Assembly: GCA_012845835.1 (NCBI GenBank)
Contig: JABAKD010000026.1
Location: 7,458,493-7,522,492 of the forward strand
DNA length: 64,000 nt
Direction of reading: 5' to 3'
DNA from: Undaria pinnatifida
Lineage: Eukaryota; Sar; Phaeophyceae; Laminariales; Alariaceae
The notes beneath the pieces were generated by a model. That model did not search any database. It saw only the letters and a list, made by a program, of their open reading frames with translations, and was not told where the DNA came from. Position numbers and translations under genes: made by a program. Positions 34,101 through 46,496 of this stretch are shown piece by piece (position 1 is the first letter of the stretch; the number at the start of each line of letters is the position of its first letter).

Positions 34101-37100
34101 TCGTCCTCCATGACCTACAAGGCGGTAGCGGTCGGGGGCAAGCAACCCGCAACATGCCAATGGTACTTGTTGTACAGTTTTGTCAGCTTTCGCGTTGGCG
34201 TATCGAGAAAAAAGGGTCACGGGTATTCGAAGCATACTGGAATGGATTATGCGCTGCACATTGGCGGAAGACAATTTACCTACTAATGTATGAATCAGGC
34301 GTGGCTTAGCACGAGCACCACTATTGCCGGCCTTTTCCAAGTTCACGGTTGGGTGAATGCACATTATTGTACCGTGTCCTGCCGCCTCGCAAAGTTGCGG
34401 TGCCCGTGAAAAACAACCTACGTATCGTGCAACCCTCCGCTCTTACTGAGGTATTACTACTACGCTTCTGCCGCCGGTCACTACACGTAATTGCCGTATA
34501 AAACACAAGACAACACACCTCCTGGCATGGGTATCAGAGCTAATTTCCTCCAGAACCAGGGGGGCAAAAACAACGAAAACGGCGGCTTTGAGAAAATTTC
34601 GTCGAGGTTTTTCCATAGGTGCATCGCCCGGTGTTCGTAGTCTCCCCGTTGTCGAGAAAACCAGCTCTGGTTTTCTCCCCAGGCGGTATGTCCCCTTGCG
34701 TGATACGAAGTACACGCATAACACGGTATTGGATGGGATGAGACCTCCTGCCCGAAGCAGGGGGGCTCATTCATCGGATTCGGCCACGGTTTTGCATATA
34801 GCGCTAGCGCCTCACGCGCGAATCTGACAGCACCTGCTTTTCGAGGCCCGTATACACGAAGTCTCCCGGGCGCGGCCGAATGAGCACGTGTACCCTTGTC
34901 TTGGATCCCGCAAGAGCTAACAAAGCTCCTTGGACGTCCCCGAGAGACGGCGTGACCCCACCCTGCGATACAGTACGCGACAGCACTTACAACCTTTTAT
35001 GTGGCTCGATTTTTTGCACGAAGCACACGAACAACATTTATTTGTACTAAAGTTAGGATATAACATACCATGCTTCACATAAGGCGACGTCTGCTCTCTT
35101 CCTTAGTAGTAGTGCATGCCCGTGTCGGGAATGAGAAAACGAGATGTCTTGCTCCGAACAATTCACAGTCGCCTATAGGTCTAGATGTGTGGGTGCATCT
35201 TTCACGAGTCATCCTGATCAAACCGTGATCAAACCGAAAGGCGTGCGGGGCAACACGATTCATCATGCCCCTCGCTGAAAGGTCAGCGTTCGCAGCAGAT
35301 GGCTGCGCCTCTGCCAAGCAAGGAAAGCCACTCTGGAAGGGAATATATAAGGGCCGTCATATATTGTTCTTAATACCCAAAAGGTTACCTGGTATTATAC
35401 TTCCATCAAAAGTGGCAGACGATTACATTCCGTCAAAATACCGCCTTAGGAAGGACGGACCTAGAAGATCAACCTCTTCGAACGAACCAGCGACCACAAC
35501 CTTCTCCCAATCGACAAGGCCTCCGGGACAAGATACCATAGTCGCATAAGAACCCGTGTTCCGGTCTTGCTCGTGTCCGAACCGGACGAAGTTACCCGCA
35601 CAAGCTTCACACCTGTGCTATGGTATTGCTCATACCCATACCTGAGCCAAGTTAGCGCAGAGCTCTATCCGATGGACGCCTCCAATACAAGCTTGGTTGG
35701 CCGACTGAAAGGCAGCGAGTACGTAAAATCACGCAAGGTTGCATCGTCCATCGGGACAAATGTACGTCGTGGGAAAGGGGGCATAGCGTAAAGACTTGGA
35801 ACCGAATCTTACTGCTCAGGCAAGACAACCCAGAGCACAACAGCAGCACAGGCAGTTACAACGAGAAGCAGGGACTACTCTACTATGTACAGCAAAAACG
35901 GTTGCAAACCCGGTTGATACTTCATAAAAATTGAAAAACGTCAGCTGTGATCGAGGACCAACGCCCGAATGGGTAGGGTGGACCGTAACTGGACCAAGTC
36001 CGGCGGAAGGCTATCTCCCATGGCCAGGGGTTTTGTTAGTGGGTGAGCTTGCGCAAGTCCCACACTACCCGGAAAGATGACATTCCGGGTGGCTATCTCC
36101 ACCGAACCTGACCCTCAGGGGACAGGCCGGGTCGACATACACACGCACCCGTATACAACGGCAGCTTGCGCTGCCGGGGTTGTAACGAGGACCAATGATA
36201 GGGACAGCTTACGCTATACCTACAATGGGACTCGAAGGGTGCGCCAGCTAGCTTTGGGCTGCGAAAGCAACTGAGTTAAATCGACACACGACGCGTATGA
36301 AAATACGCGGAAGTGTGGTGAGCTAAAGCTTTATTTTTCCCCATCCGCCGGAGGATAAAAAAAAAAGAAAAAAAGTCAGCTGTGATCAAGACCGATTGAA
36401 TGGTTAAAACTCGATATTTGCAGGAAACAAATCAGGGCTGTTCACGGGTCATGACCCGACGCAGGAGTTTTCAAAACCTCACGGGTTGGGTCGAGTCGGG
36501 TTGGGTTGGATCGGGTCGCATTGACAAGAGGTTTCGAAATCTCGAGGTTCGGGTCGGACCAGGTCAGGAGGTTACACCCGATCCGACCCTGACCCACGAG
36601 GTCTGACCCCAGCCGTGAAAAGTCCTTGAAAATAGTTGCCATGAAATATGCTGATTTTGGTGTAAAACGTAGAACGTGCCCTTTCCCAAGTAAGAAATCC
36701 AGCCTGCCATTCCACTTTCGTCATGAGTTGCCCTGCGTTATTTATCATGTGCCCTGTGCTCCATGGAAAGGACAGATTGCCTAAAGCCCCGTTCGTAGCC
36801 CACGTTTGCTATCATATCCACAGCATGATCACGCTGGCATACTGCTGTGTTTCAGAAGAGCAACTATCGACGTCATGGTTAAAACAGTCGATTCCGAATC
36901 ACTATACCTCTACGCCCTCGAGACAGCATTCTAGCACCACACCACCAGATTCCACCAGCTCTGCCATAAACTCAGGATCAGGAGTGTTCGTGTTTTCCAG
37001 CAGAAACAGCAGCAGTGGTGGGCGCGTGATCGTTCGTCGTTCGCGGGACTGTCATTTTTTTTCCTGTGAAAAGGTGTACATAAACATTTTGGAGGCATTC

Positions 37101-38511
37101 TTCTCGAGGGGTTCAATGTACATATTTGGACGCGAGATGAACCAGGCAACAGCAACAACATGGCGGAGCGAACTGCGAGGCCTCTGAGTTCTCCACACAC
37201 TACGTACACCATGGCTACTGCTGCAAGGGCTGCTATGCTGCCCCTTTTATTTGCCTTGATAGTATCGAAAGTGGCATCAACGGGTACAAGGTGCGCACCG
37301 CAACAATTATCCATACCACACTAATTCCAAGTAGTTTGTCCCAAGCAACGGTGCGTGCGGTTCATGGTACTCGTCCACTCTGCACTACCAACGGAGTACC
37401 CGTATGGCGTACATCCGTACTCGTGCGCTGACGCACAATGCTAAGTAAACGCGATTCCAAGACCATCGGACAACAATACGAGCGAGTTTCGGAAAATGAA
37501 AAAATGAAAAAACGAAATGCTCACAGGGGTAGTAGCGTTGCTCAGGGTTGCTCGAAGTTTAGCCGCATAAAAGACATTGACGGCCATCATAAAACAATCC
37601 CTGAGCAACCTGCTTGCTCAGGGGGAGGGCTTCAAACATAGCTCCCAACCCTGCGCAACAAACTGCAATGGGTTATGGTCTGGGAACAGAGCACAGGCGG
37701 TATAAGGTTGCCTGCACCACCACAAAAACAAACGCAGACTCGCCGCCAATGCGTAACATGGAAGGGGGCGCCATCTCCTCGGACCAGGAGTGGTTTCGTA
37801 ACGCAGGGGGGGCTAAAGTAGTACCAGTGGTAGTGTTTTACAATCTAAGCAGGCAGGGATATAAAATGCGTTGTTACTCGTACGAATAAGAGATGAAGTA
37901 TGACAAGTAGCCTCTCAAGCTGGGTCACGGCGAGAAGGATTGACGAGGCGGACGCCCACTCGCTGCCAGAGTGTAGAGCAACAGGGCGTGCCAGCTCCTC
38001 CAACGAGTCATCGCTTGGTGATATTGCTGTGGCGGCGAAAGCAGCACTGCAGGTTTAATCTATTAATAGGTAAGATGAGGAGGGGAGGTGGGTGTTGTCG
38101 TGTTCACAACGTAGCGCGACGCAACTGTTGCAGCTAAGGAAGCCACGCAACCTCGAGCTGGGTGACGGTAAGGAGGACGGCCACGACGGCTGGCATTTGT
38201 GATATTGGGTTAGAGAGGCGGAGGGAGAAGGTCGCGGCGGAAGGTGGTGGAGCACCGTGCGTGGTAGATCGACAGGAAGCTCGAAGCTCGTTGCAATTCG
38301 AGTGCAGGTTTTCTGTCCAAGCTCACCGGAGAGCACGGCGGATAGCCCCTGAGCATTTTTTTTCCTTCATGATTTCAACTTCGGAATCCTGGAAGCACAC
38401 CTCGATCGTGATCAACCGCCCCTGAGCATTTCCGCTTTTTTTTTTTTTCCGAATCTCTCTAATGAAAGGGTCGGTCGAAGCGAATTTGTTGTTTGGTCGT
38501 GTTATTACCAA
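31107..38511 (-). CDS. cutC: CutC family copper homeostasis protein
   Basis: Eight exons on minus: 38511-38380 (least certain, donor GTTGAA), 35704-35642, 34962-34834, 34114-34055, 33325-33135, 32656-32544, 31869-31669, 31186-31107. Phases agree at every junction. Landmarks in order: 'ITIEVCFQDSE', 'GGVHRIELCANLAQ', 'GGVTPSLGDVQ', 'VHVLIRPRPGDFVY', 'GAHGVVIG', 'GDGSID', 'SITFHRAFDCC', 'LGIDRVLTSGR', 'AKGRIVVMPGAGIT', 'TGAKEVHVGSA'. These match CutC throughout its TIM-barrel. The model gives about 300 residues including an N-terminal extension. CutC is linked to copper tolerance, though its molecular role is debated. An alanine run in exon 5 comes from a CTG repeat. There are no stops or shifts, so it looks functional. 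Confidence 0.9.
31187..38379. other. Introns of cutC
   Basis: Seven introns of about 0.5-2.7 kb. They carry TACCWGGTA motifs at 31990, 32292 and 35386, a D3 repeat (35955-36374), a GGGTYG-rich degenerate stretch (36414-36610) and no other convincing exon. The minus-strand frame at 34481-34774 lies wholly in intron 3 and has no family resemblance. Confidence 0.5.
35955..36374 (+). repeat. Dispersed element D3, copy 1
   Basis: Shares GTAACTGGACCAAG, GTGAGCTTGCGCAAGTCCCA, CTCAGGGG, GTCGACAT and CGCCAGCTAGCT with 40848-41262. The tail GTGTGGTGAGCT..ATCCGCCGGAGGATAAAA ends in an A-rich stretch. Tail-only copies lie at about 1444-1520 (minus) and 5370-5430 (plus). An A-rich end suggests a retroposed element. 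Confidence 0.7.
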
Positions 38512-39015
38512 GGATGCGTGTTACGACATGAAAAAGTGCGAACATCGGGCGTTCTCGTCAAAATGGCCAAATGTGCGAACGTCGCTCGCGAATGTCATCC
38601 GCAGTACCTGACAAGGCGATAAATCAGGGGATGGATCACTTTCATCCCCGTCCTATTTTATTTTATTTTTCATGTGGGCTACTTACTTATTGTGTCATCC
38701 AGTATTATGCTGAATGCAGTCGCAGCCAAAGCAATTATGAAGGGGTTCCACACTATATGGAGGCTTTGTCCTCCAGGGTTCATTTTGAAAAAAACGCGAA
38801 CGTCATTTTTTTTGCAAACGTCTTCTCAATATGCAAAATCGAACGAACGTGTAATGCGTAACACACATCCCTGGTTATTATCAATAGCTCTATTTCAATA
38901 CCAGGTATCTGGTTCCTATGATACGTACGTACGTAACACGGCTGACGGCTGACGCCGGAACGCAAAACTAAGCAGAATTCTTCAACACCTATATTCTACC
39001 TGGTACAGCAGTGTG

Positions 39016-39368
39016 GAGGACAGGGTACGTAAATTCCGTCAATCTTCCATCACACATGCCAACCATGAAGATACATTATCCAATGTCCGATCTACGAGAT
39101 CCACCATCAATGATGGGTCTTAATAACACTGGTTGACAGTCGGGAATATCAAACCAGACCGAGCCAGGGAGTGAAGGGCCCTCTACGAGAGCGACCCAAA
39201 CTCCCAGCTCTCACTTATGGATCTCTTCTTGCACTCCGCGAGGGAGGTTTGTGCAGGCACCTCCTTGCAACACATCGCAAAAACAAGCGACTCTTGGCCC
39301 TTGGCCAAACCGTGTCCAAGACGAAGATCGGGCCGACATCATCGGTGGAGGCGTCCTTCATATTGGCG
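39016..39368. repeat. Direct repeat R4, copy 1
   Basis: About 350 bp repeated at 39999-40352. Shared blocks: ATTCCGTCAATCT, CATCACACATGCCAACCATG, GATCTACGAGATC, CGAGCCAGGGAGTGAAGGGC, GAGAGCGACCCAAACTCCCA and GGGCCGACATCATCGGTGGA. Copies are about 88% identical. Frames are broken in both; a retroelement fragment is possible but not shown. Confidence 0.75.
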
Positions 39369-39998
39369 TCGACGATGAGACGGAATCCATACAACGAGCA
39401 GATAGACAACAACCGCGAGTATACCACCGTTTTACCAGAGTTCGTAGTTCGAAAGGACCCGTTCCGGTCAATAAAATCTCAGCGAGACGATGCAGTCGAG
39501 GTCATACCCCAAGCGGTCCGGTCTCGCGAACCTAATCCGCGCAAACTGATGTTTAGGTGTGCACGCCTGACAAGCACATCAACCCGACACTTGCATCACA
39601 ACAGGCAACACCATCCCGAGCAAGCAGATATCGGAAACAGTCGCTCGTGTCGTAAAAATGCAGCCGACACGAGGAACGTCGTCTTAGTGGGCCCCCACAA
39701 CAGGTAACGTTGAGTTCACACCTGGGACACCCAGTGTAACTCCGAACGATTGCTGCCGGCATGCAAACCAACTGTGCGAATTATTACACTTATCAGCCGT
39801 GTTTACTCAACACGAAGTGTGCTGTAAGTGACTGTCGGAGGGGGCAATGCGGCACAGAGCGTGAGCAGTGAGAGAGAAGGCAATACTTCCCTCTGTCAAG
39901 ACTCCGCCTACCATAGCCATTCCCTCTCGAAATTATCGCCCCAAAGTCACATGCATGCTTAGTAAAGATGGGCTTGAGGCACATGAAGGAGGGGGCGA

Positions 39999-40352
39999 TG
40001 TGGAGGATAGGGTATGTAGATTCCGTCAATCTCCCATCACACATGCCAACCATGAAGACACGTTAACCAACGTCCGATCTACGAGATCTGCCATAAATGA
40101 TGGGTCTTTAATAATGGTTGACGGTCGGGAATATCAAACTCGAACGAGCCAGGGAGTGAAGGGCCATCTACGAGAGCGACCCAAACTCCCAACTCTCACT
40201 TATACATCTCTCCTTGCACCCAGCGAGGGAGGTTTGTGAAGGCACCTCCTTGCCACTCATGGAAAGAACAAGCGACTCTCGGCCCTTGGCCAACCCGTAT
40301 CCAAGACGAAGACCGGGCCGACATCATCGGTGGAGGTGTCCTTCATAGCAGC
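39999..40352. repeat. Direct repeat R4, copy 2
   Basis: Second copy of the 39016-39368 segment in the same orientation, about 980 bp downstream. Confidence 0.75.
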
Positions 40353-40847
40353 GTTTTTATCTATTGTACATCCGACCGCACATCCGACCTACAAGCACTA
40401 TCGACCCGCCCATGGAAAAATAGACATGAAGAAGTTAGCCTAGGAGTTAAGAAATAGTGAAAGTAAGTCGTCTGTGATAGGCGAAGTGCCGGCATGTGCT
40501 TGCCAAAAATTCCGGCCCAATAACGTCAGCTAACACTACTGCTTCATGTACTTCCACTACTGGTTGTTCCCAGCTGGCCAAGCGATTATACAGGGGCTTT
40601 GTCAGGCAACTGGGACTACTCTACCGGCGCCATCGAGGGGCCACTGTACTATTACTGCTGTTTTGTACAGCGTTCGTTGCATCGTACATACTACGCGCCG
40701 GTTGCAGCTACACTGCGCGCGTGTTCCGACTCGCAGATATTGTTCTTGGTAGGGGTCTATGGTGGTGCTATTAATAGTCGTACCACTGCAAGTAGTCGAA
40801 AATGTTTACAATGAAAACGAGAAAGGTCAAAGGCGATAATACCGCCA

Positions 40848-41262
40848 AGGACCAACGCCGGAGTAGGGTGGATCGTAACTGGACCAAGACCCATCGGAAG
40901 GCTGTTTTCTCATGGACGGGGGTTTGTTAATCGGTGAGCTTGCGCAAGTCCCACACTACCCAGAGAGATGAGTTTCCGGGTGGTTGTCTCCCTCGCCGCA
41001 CCTGATCCTCAGGGGTCGAGTCGGGTCGACATTCTCACGCATCCGTACACCACGGCATCTTGCACTGCTGTAGTGTTAATAGTAACGGTGACCGCCGGCA
41101 GGGACAGCTCGCGCTGCCGTTTCCACGGGAACCGAAGGATACGCCAGCTAGCTCTGGATGGCTAATAAAATTGAGTTAAATTGTCATACATGTATGAAAA
41201 TACATTTAACACGTGGAAGTGTGTTGAGCTGTATTGTTCCCAATCCCAGATCCGCCCGAGAA
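40848..41262 (+). repeat. Dispersed element D3, copy 2
   Basis: Same order of blocks as 35955-36374 with perhaps 75% identity, plus a perfect short dyad CATACATGTATG near the end. Confidence 0.7.
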
Positions 41263-42931
41263 CAATAAATAATAACAAAAGCAACTCGTCTTAACAACGA
41301 AGTATGAGATGGAGTAATGTTAGCGTATCGCGAATAAATGCATCGTATATGATTAAATCTTGAGCACCATAGCGCTCAACGCTGTAGTCTCAGCACTTCT
41401 GTAGTACGTATCACGAAATAATGCATTGTTTAGTGTTGCAGACGGTAGCGCTGCATCCTGCAATCTCAGGATCGACACAAACAAATGGTCAAAAGTTGGC
41501 GTTGAATGGCTCTTCGAGTAGACCAATCTTTTTTCGTAGTATTTTTATAATGGATGGAAATATCGGTTTATAGGTACTGGGTTTACGCTTAAGCTCAGAC
41601 TGGATATCTAGCTCTAGAGCGGTAAGTATTGAAAACGGGGCAAGAAGAGCGAGGATTGACTGAGACTGATCGACAGCGCGCGTACGCACATAGGCAACCA
41701 GGAATCTATGGTATGTATGTATGAGACTGAAACTACTATATGATGTTGTGCAGCCGGTGCATATGTAGAATGTGTTGATAACGGCTCACGACGTAGCAGT
41801 CAACACATCGTTCGTAGTTGTTGTTGGAATTGGCAACCTCCTACAAGTAGTGCGACCGTCCAACGTACTCGTACCTCTCCATCCTTCACTCTGGGCCGAC
41901 ATATAGGATAGGAGGCGTTGGTAAACTCCACAATATAGGTGGCGTTCACGCGTTTGACACTTTATACAGCTGTTGGGTGACAACAGGCAGGATCATATGT
42001 TGGCACATCAACCAGAGGACAGGGAAAGAAAACGGGGAGAAAACAGGGGATGGGCGTGTAAAATCCCCGGTTTTTTGCTCAGGAGTCAGGAGGGAATTAA
42101 TGGAGGTGGCGTTGGTGAAAAACAGGGTTATAGGTGGCATTTACGCGTTTGACACGTTATGTACCAGGTAGCTGTTTGACACCAACAGGCAGGATTGTAT
42201 GTTTGCATGTCATCCAGGGGACAGAAAAAAAATAGCCGGGGTAGAAATAGGGGATGAAGGGATAAAATCCCTGGGTCTACGCTCGTAAGAAAATGTATCG
42301 GACAAAAAAAAACAGCGATTTTCTTCAGTTTTTCCTTGCCCGCTGCTGTACCAGTACACCGGTGCACCGGCACCAGCACGAGCACTAGCAAAGCTCATGC
42401 TCTACGAAAATGAGGATGGAAGTTTCTCGCTTTGACTCGTGCTTTTCGCTTCCTCGCGGGAAAAGAGGGTCAACTTTGAGACACGCCCACGACCCCAATA
42501 ACTGGAGTTGCACTTTTTTTATTGGCTTTTTGGTTCGTATAGGAAAACGCGAACCCAACATAATATTGATATTCCGTTTTTCAAAACAAAGGGAAATACC
42601 ACCAACACAGACGATCATGAGGCGAGCTTCAATTGCCCTTGCTTGGGGAGACGAGAGCAAGGTCGTCGCCTTGTCTGTTCTTGATGTTTTTGTGGCTTTT
42701 GAGTACCCTAGGTCATCGCAGACATCTCGAAAAAACAACAAATCCAGAACAAGACGTTCATATGATGTCCCAACACCACCTGTATTTCGCCCCAGAGTGC
42801 ATTATGCATACCAGGTACCTGGTGCCAGTATACCAGTACACTGGGGAGCATCACACCAACGTATATAGTTGGCGCAGCATTTACAGTCTGCTGATAGGCA
42901 TCACTACAATACAGACTGACTTAACATCGCC

Positions 42932-43110
42932 CTGTTGACCCTGGTACAAGCTACGCTGTGGTTCCAAGGGGAGTCGCCGACCTGTCCCCTTCATGAGGAC
43001 ACACACCCAGTGATACGCGCGATCGGAGTATCACACACAGCTTGCAAAGATGAGTTTCGACAAATTCTTCGATCTCACAGCAGGAGTGTGTTTTTATATT
43101 TATGATATTA
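42932..43110 (+). repeat. Dispersed repeat D1 (plus copy)
   Basis: CCCTGTTGACCCTGG..GGGGAGTCGCCGACCT..ATGAGGACACACACCC..CGCGATCGGAGTATC ACACACAGCTTGCAAAGATG..TTCTTCGATCTCACAGC. The same module recurs in both orientations across 24-59 kb. No ORF spans it and the function is unknown. Confidence 0.8.
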
Positions 43111-43645
43111 ATAGCCGCCAGCTTCGACTAAATGGCTCATATGTTGCGCTTGATTTCCTCCGGGCCTTCCAGGCACCTTAAGTATGATATACTGGGGTGA
43201 GGTGAGCAGCTGCAGTAGCGTCCGTTGTATATCACGTCGCCCTTGTACCTGAAGGTTGGGGTTGTCGTGGAATTCCATGGTTATAATTCCGTGTTTGCTA
43301 GGATTGTGATTTGGCTGACTCTGCTAATAGCATACTAATAGTCAGTCGCCGACTAGGTGCTAGTTGGCTAGGTATCACGGTTGGTTGCGTGCGGTGGAGT
43401 AGTGCGTCTCTGGTTCTCACTGGTTCGTTTGCATTCCGGCGTGAGGTGTTCATTCGCACGCAAGCTTCAAATATTTTTTCAAAGCCAGGTGGTTGGCTTT
43501 TATTCTACCACCCCTACTAGGGTAACTATTATTTATGTCTGTTAGTAACCATCAAGTCCAGCCAACTCACACCCCTACTCCTGTTTGATGTTTGTTCCGT
43601 CCAACGTCCACCTTTTGAAACGGGATCCCCTGGCAAAATGCCTGC

Positions 43646-46496
43646 ATGATGCACGCGTCATGGTGCACGAGCAGGGTGACGCTCTTGCACGAGCCTAGCG
43701 CGTTGTACGTGAACAGATACTTGGAGCGACAGGATGCCGGCAACACCTCGACCAATCACCGGTTTGCAGGCTTTACGGACCCTAGGGCCGCCGGTGGCGA
43801 TGGCGCCGCCCCTCCACTGCCTCCACGAGGGTTTCAAGAGAGAACCGTGAGGTATCGCGTCCTAAGAACTTGGGTATCTGTAATGCCAGAGATGCTCCAA
43901 TATAGGGGGTGCGGGCGCTTTTTTACTTTGGGCGGAGACAAGGGGAGGCGCTGAGACGACGCTTCTCCGATATGCTGTAATCGAAAACGATAAGAGTAAT
44001 CCCGCAATCCAAATGCTTGTGTCTGGCCTGAATATTAACCGGTCAAGCGTGTCTCGTAGACAGACTGGGGGAAAACCTTTTTGTTCCGTTCATTAATTTT
44101 AACGTCTAGACGCTAGGACTGCAACGGGCGATGGCGCCGCTCTTCCACGGCCTCCATGAGGGCTCCAAGGGGGAACGTACGTACATCGTGTACTAGTAGT
44201 GTTTTGTAACGTGTCCGCTGCAAGTGAAGAAGGCGCCCGCTACGAATAGTAAGAAACGCCAATTTAACGTCGGGGCTCAACTTGTGATTTTGACACCACT
44301 ACTGAGCACAGGCTATTATTGGCTACTACATTGGATGGGATGTAGTATGGCACCCGACCCTGAACACCGTTTCTTCGATCGAGTTTCTCATGTACTTAGA
44401 ATTATCGTGAGAAAAACAAGACTCACTTTCTTACGACCGAATTTCTTATGAACGGGCACCCTCTGTACGGCCTCCGACAGGCGGAGCTGCTTTGATCATG
44501 GATGCTTTGGGCAGCAGAGGAAAATCGTTGGTGCCGCCGTTGCATGGCGTATATAATGCGTTGGACAGAACCGTTACAAACACAGCAGTAGACGTGACAA
44601 TCCAACAACACATGAATAATCCATTCCAGCTTGCCACCACTCGTAGCGGAAGGCCACCTCCCCTGTTTACGCCCGTTATCCTCACCCGCGGAGCCTTGTC
44701 CGTGCTATTTGCTGTTAATAGCTACCTGGTATGTTCGACGCCGATGCTCTCCAGTGTGTTTCTGATTGTTGCATACAGATGCAAACGCATATGTACGTGT
44801 GGTGGTTCCAACTTCTGGGCAGCGCGCGACAAAGAGCTTGCGGCCATCACCAGTTGTCACTTGTCATTGCCCGTAAAAGCCAACGTCCATGCACTAACTT
44901 CCGCCTTCATTCGGCGCACGCACGCGCATGTATGATGGTGTATGCTATAGCCAGGGTGCGCCTTGGCTGCGGCAAGAGGGTTTATAGCCGTGGAAGGGAA
45001 GCACTGTTGCGGTGGCGGATGCACGAGGGATCTTCTTGGGCAAGAATAATCCTAGGGGAGAAGCCGAAACGGCCCAACTTGCAGGTACGCTATCATAGTA
45101 ACTGACAGGTTGATGGAGTTTGTTCCGAAAACTTGGTGCCTCCCCTTGCGACAAAGCACGGTTTCGTCGGGGATGAGCCATGGTAATGTTGATGTTGGGC
45201 TGGGTCTTGTACCTAACACAAGTTGCTCGCTCAGCACTACTACTGCATGTCTGGGTAATGCGCTACGTGCTCTGCCTGTGCGAGTGATTTCGTTGGTACA
45301 GTGTACGCTGCTCTACGGTGAAGTACTGCACTGGTGTGCTGGAGACTGCTTCGCAACGAAATAATAAGTTCGCCGCGAACGATGAACAGCAGCTCTGCGA
45401 AGGGGAGCGTGACTATCAATCGTGGAGATGCCCTAAAACTGAACTTGTGCGGTGATGTGAACGTCTAGTTTCATGCCGTGCGCGTTGTTCGTGACGAACA
45501 CACTGCCGCGCCACCCCCCCATGTTGTTGGCTCGCACGGCAGCGTAATATGGTGACCGTGGCCAAGGCATGCTTGGGAGTTGCCTGGTGTATCAACCCTT
45601 GCCAGGTCCTTTACGAGCGAAAGGACACGACCTTGACATTTTTAGCCTCACCGGGCACAGATTCAGACCAATCTCGAGCAGTGGGAAACAAAACATCCAA
45701 ACAACGTGAAACCCCTAAGCGCATCAGGGACGATACCGCGGGGGATGGGTTACTGTGGGCGGGGAAGGCACCGGCGTCTGCTCCGCAGCGCGCAGCGTTT
45801 TTACCGGGCGCAAAATACAAGGGGAAGCAGTCAGCCGTGGCGTATGCGACCAAGGAAGGACACCTTATTCAGGTTCGTTGATGCTCAAAGTAGTACTGCG
45901 ATAAATATTTCACGCTCCACCGAGAATAGACCACTCCGAGCTCCTCTATTAATAGTACAGTTCACGGTGTTGTTGTATTGCGGGCGAGAGGCTGAAACGC
46001 CTTCAGTTATTGGGCTATACGTCGGCGGCTGATGTTTTTCAAAGTTATCGAGCATGACTTATTGCTTTTTTTCGAAGGAAGTAGGAATTGTACTCAAGTG
46101 TCTGGCTAGAAAGTGCTCCTGTAGGGACTTCGAGTTCAGGGGTTTAGTCCGATCTTTCAGGGAAGTCTATTATTGTCGTGGACAACACCGACTTGCCTAA
46201 GAAACACCCCTGCCATCTATGTTTTTCCGAGATAAAAATGAAAAGTGTTGTATAATTCAGACCCTATTCGTGTTATTTCTCGTACGCACGTGTGCCAGGG
46301 CGAGGAGCGCATGCGTGTGCTCTGGTTCTGCGGGCGAGGAGGCGACGACTCTGTTTGGCTGGAGGTCTATTCTGTGTCTAGAGGGGCTGGTCGGGTTGGA
46401 CGCGTTGTCTTCCCCTTCGTACAGTCCATGCAACGAAATTTTTTCAGAGAGCAGGCGGAAACCATGCGGCGCATTGTCAGTCACTACGACAAGTAA
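43646..46496 (+). CDS. UPF0548 / DUF1990 family protein
   Basis: Four exons: 43646-43851, 44955-45084, 45543-45872, 46299-46496. Phases 2, 0, 0 agree and the joined frame is 287 codons plus TAA. The layout fits UPF0548: an N-terminal 'NRYLERQDAG', 'PPLPPRGFQERTVR', then 'VRLGCGKRVYSRGREALLRW', a hydrophobic 'ACLGVAWCINPCQVLYE', and the C-terminal 'YATKEGHLIQGEERMRV', 'DDSVWLEVYSVSR', 'FPFVQSMQRNFFREQA'. The family occurs in plants and bacteria and has no established reaction. An insertion of about 60 polar residues lies between the hydrophobic strand and 'YATKEGHL'. The start ATG is the first in frame; upstream sequence in this frame was not convincing. It is convergent with the gene at 47787-51574. 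Confidence 0.8.

Larger units (their letters stand above)
38512..43645. other. Intergenic region between cutC and the UPF0548 gene
   Basis: Holds the R4 pair, D3 copy 2, a D1 copy (42932-43110) and four TACCWGGTA motifs. Two similar segments contain TTTACGCGTTTGACAC/GTTCACGCGTTTGACAC (about 41940 and 42140, each with ACAGGCAGGAT nearby), indicating another short duplication. No gene was recognised. Confidence 0.5.

Noticed and set aside
43567-43755. Minus-strand frame 'SKYLFTYNALGSCKSVTLL'
   Set aside because: It looked protein-like, but the plus strand here is the first exon of the UPF0548 gene with phase-compatible splices; the minus frame is its shadow.
44446-44685. Minus-strand frame with a hydrophobic segment
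   Set aside because: It falls in intron 1 of the UPF0548 gene, has no acceptor/donor support and only faint membrane-protein resemblance.
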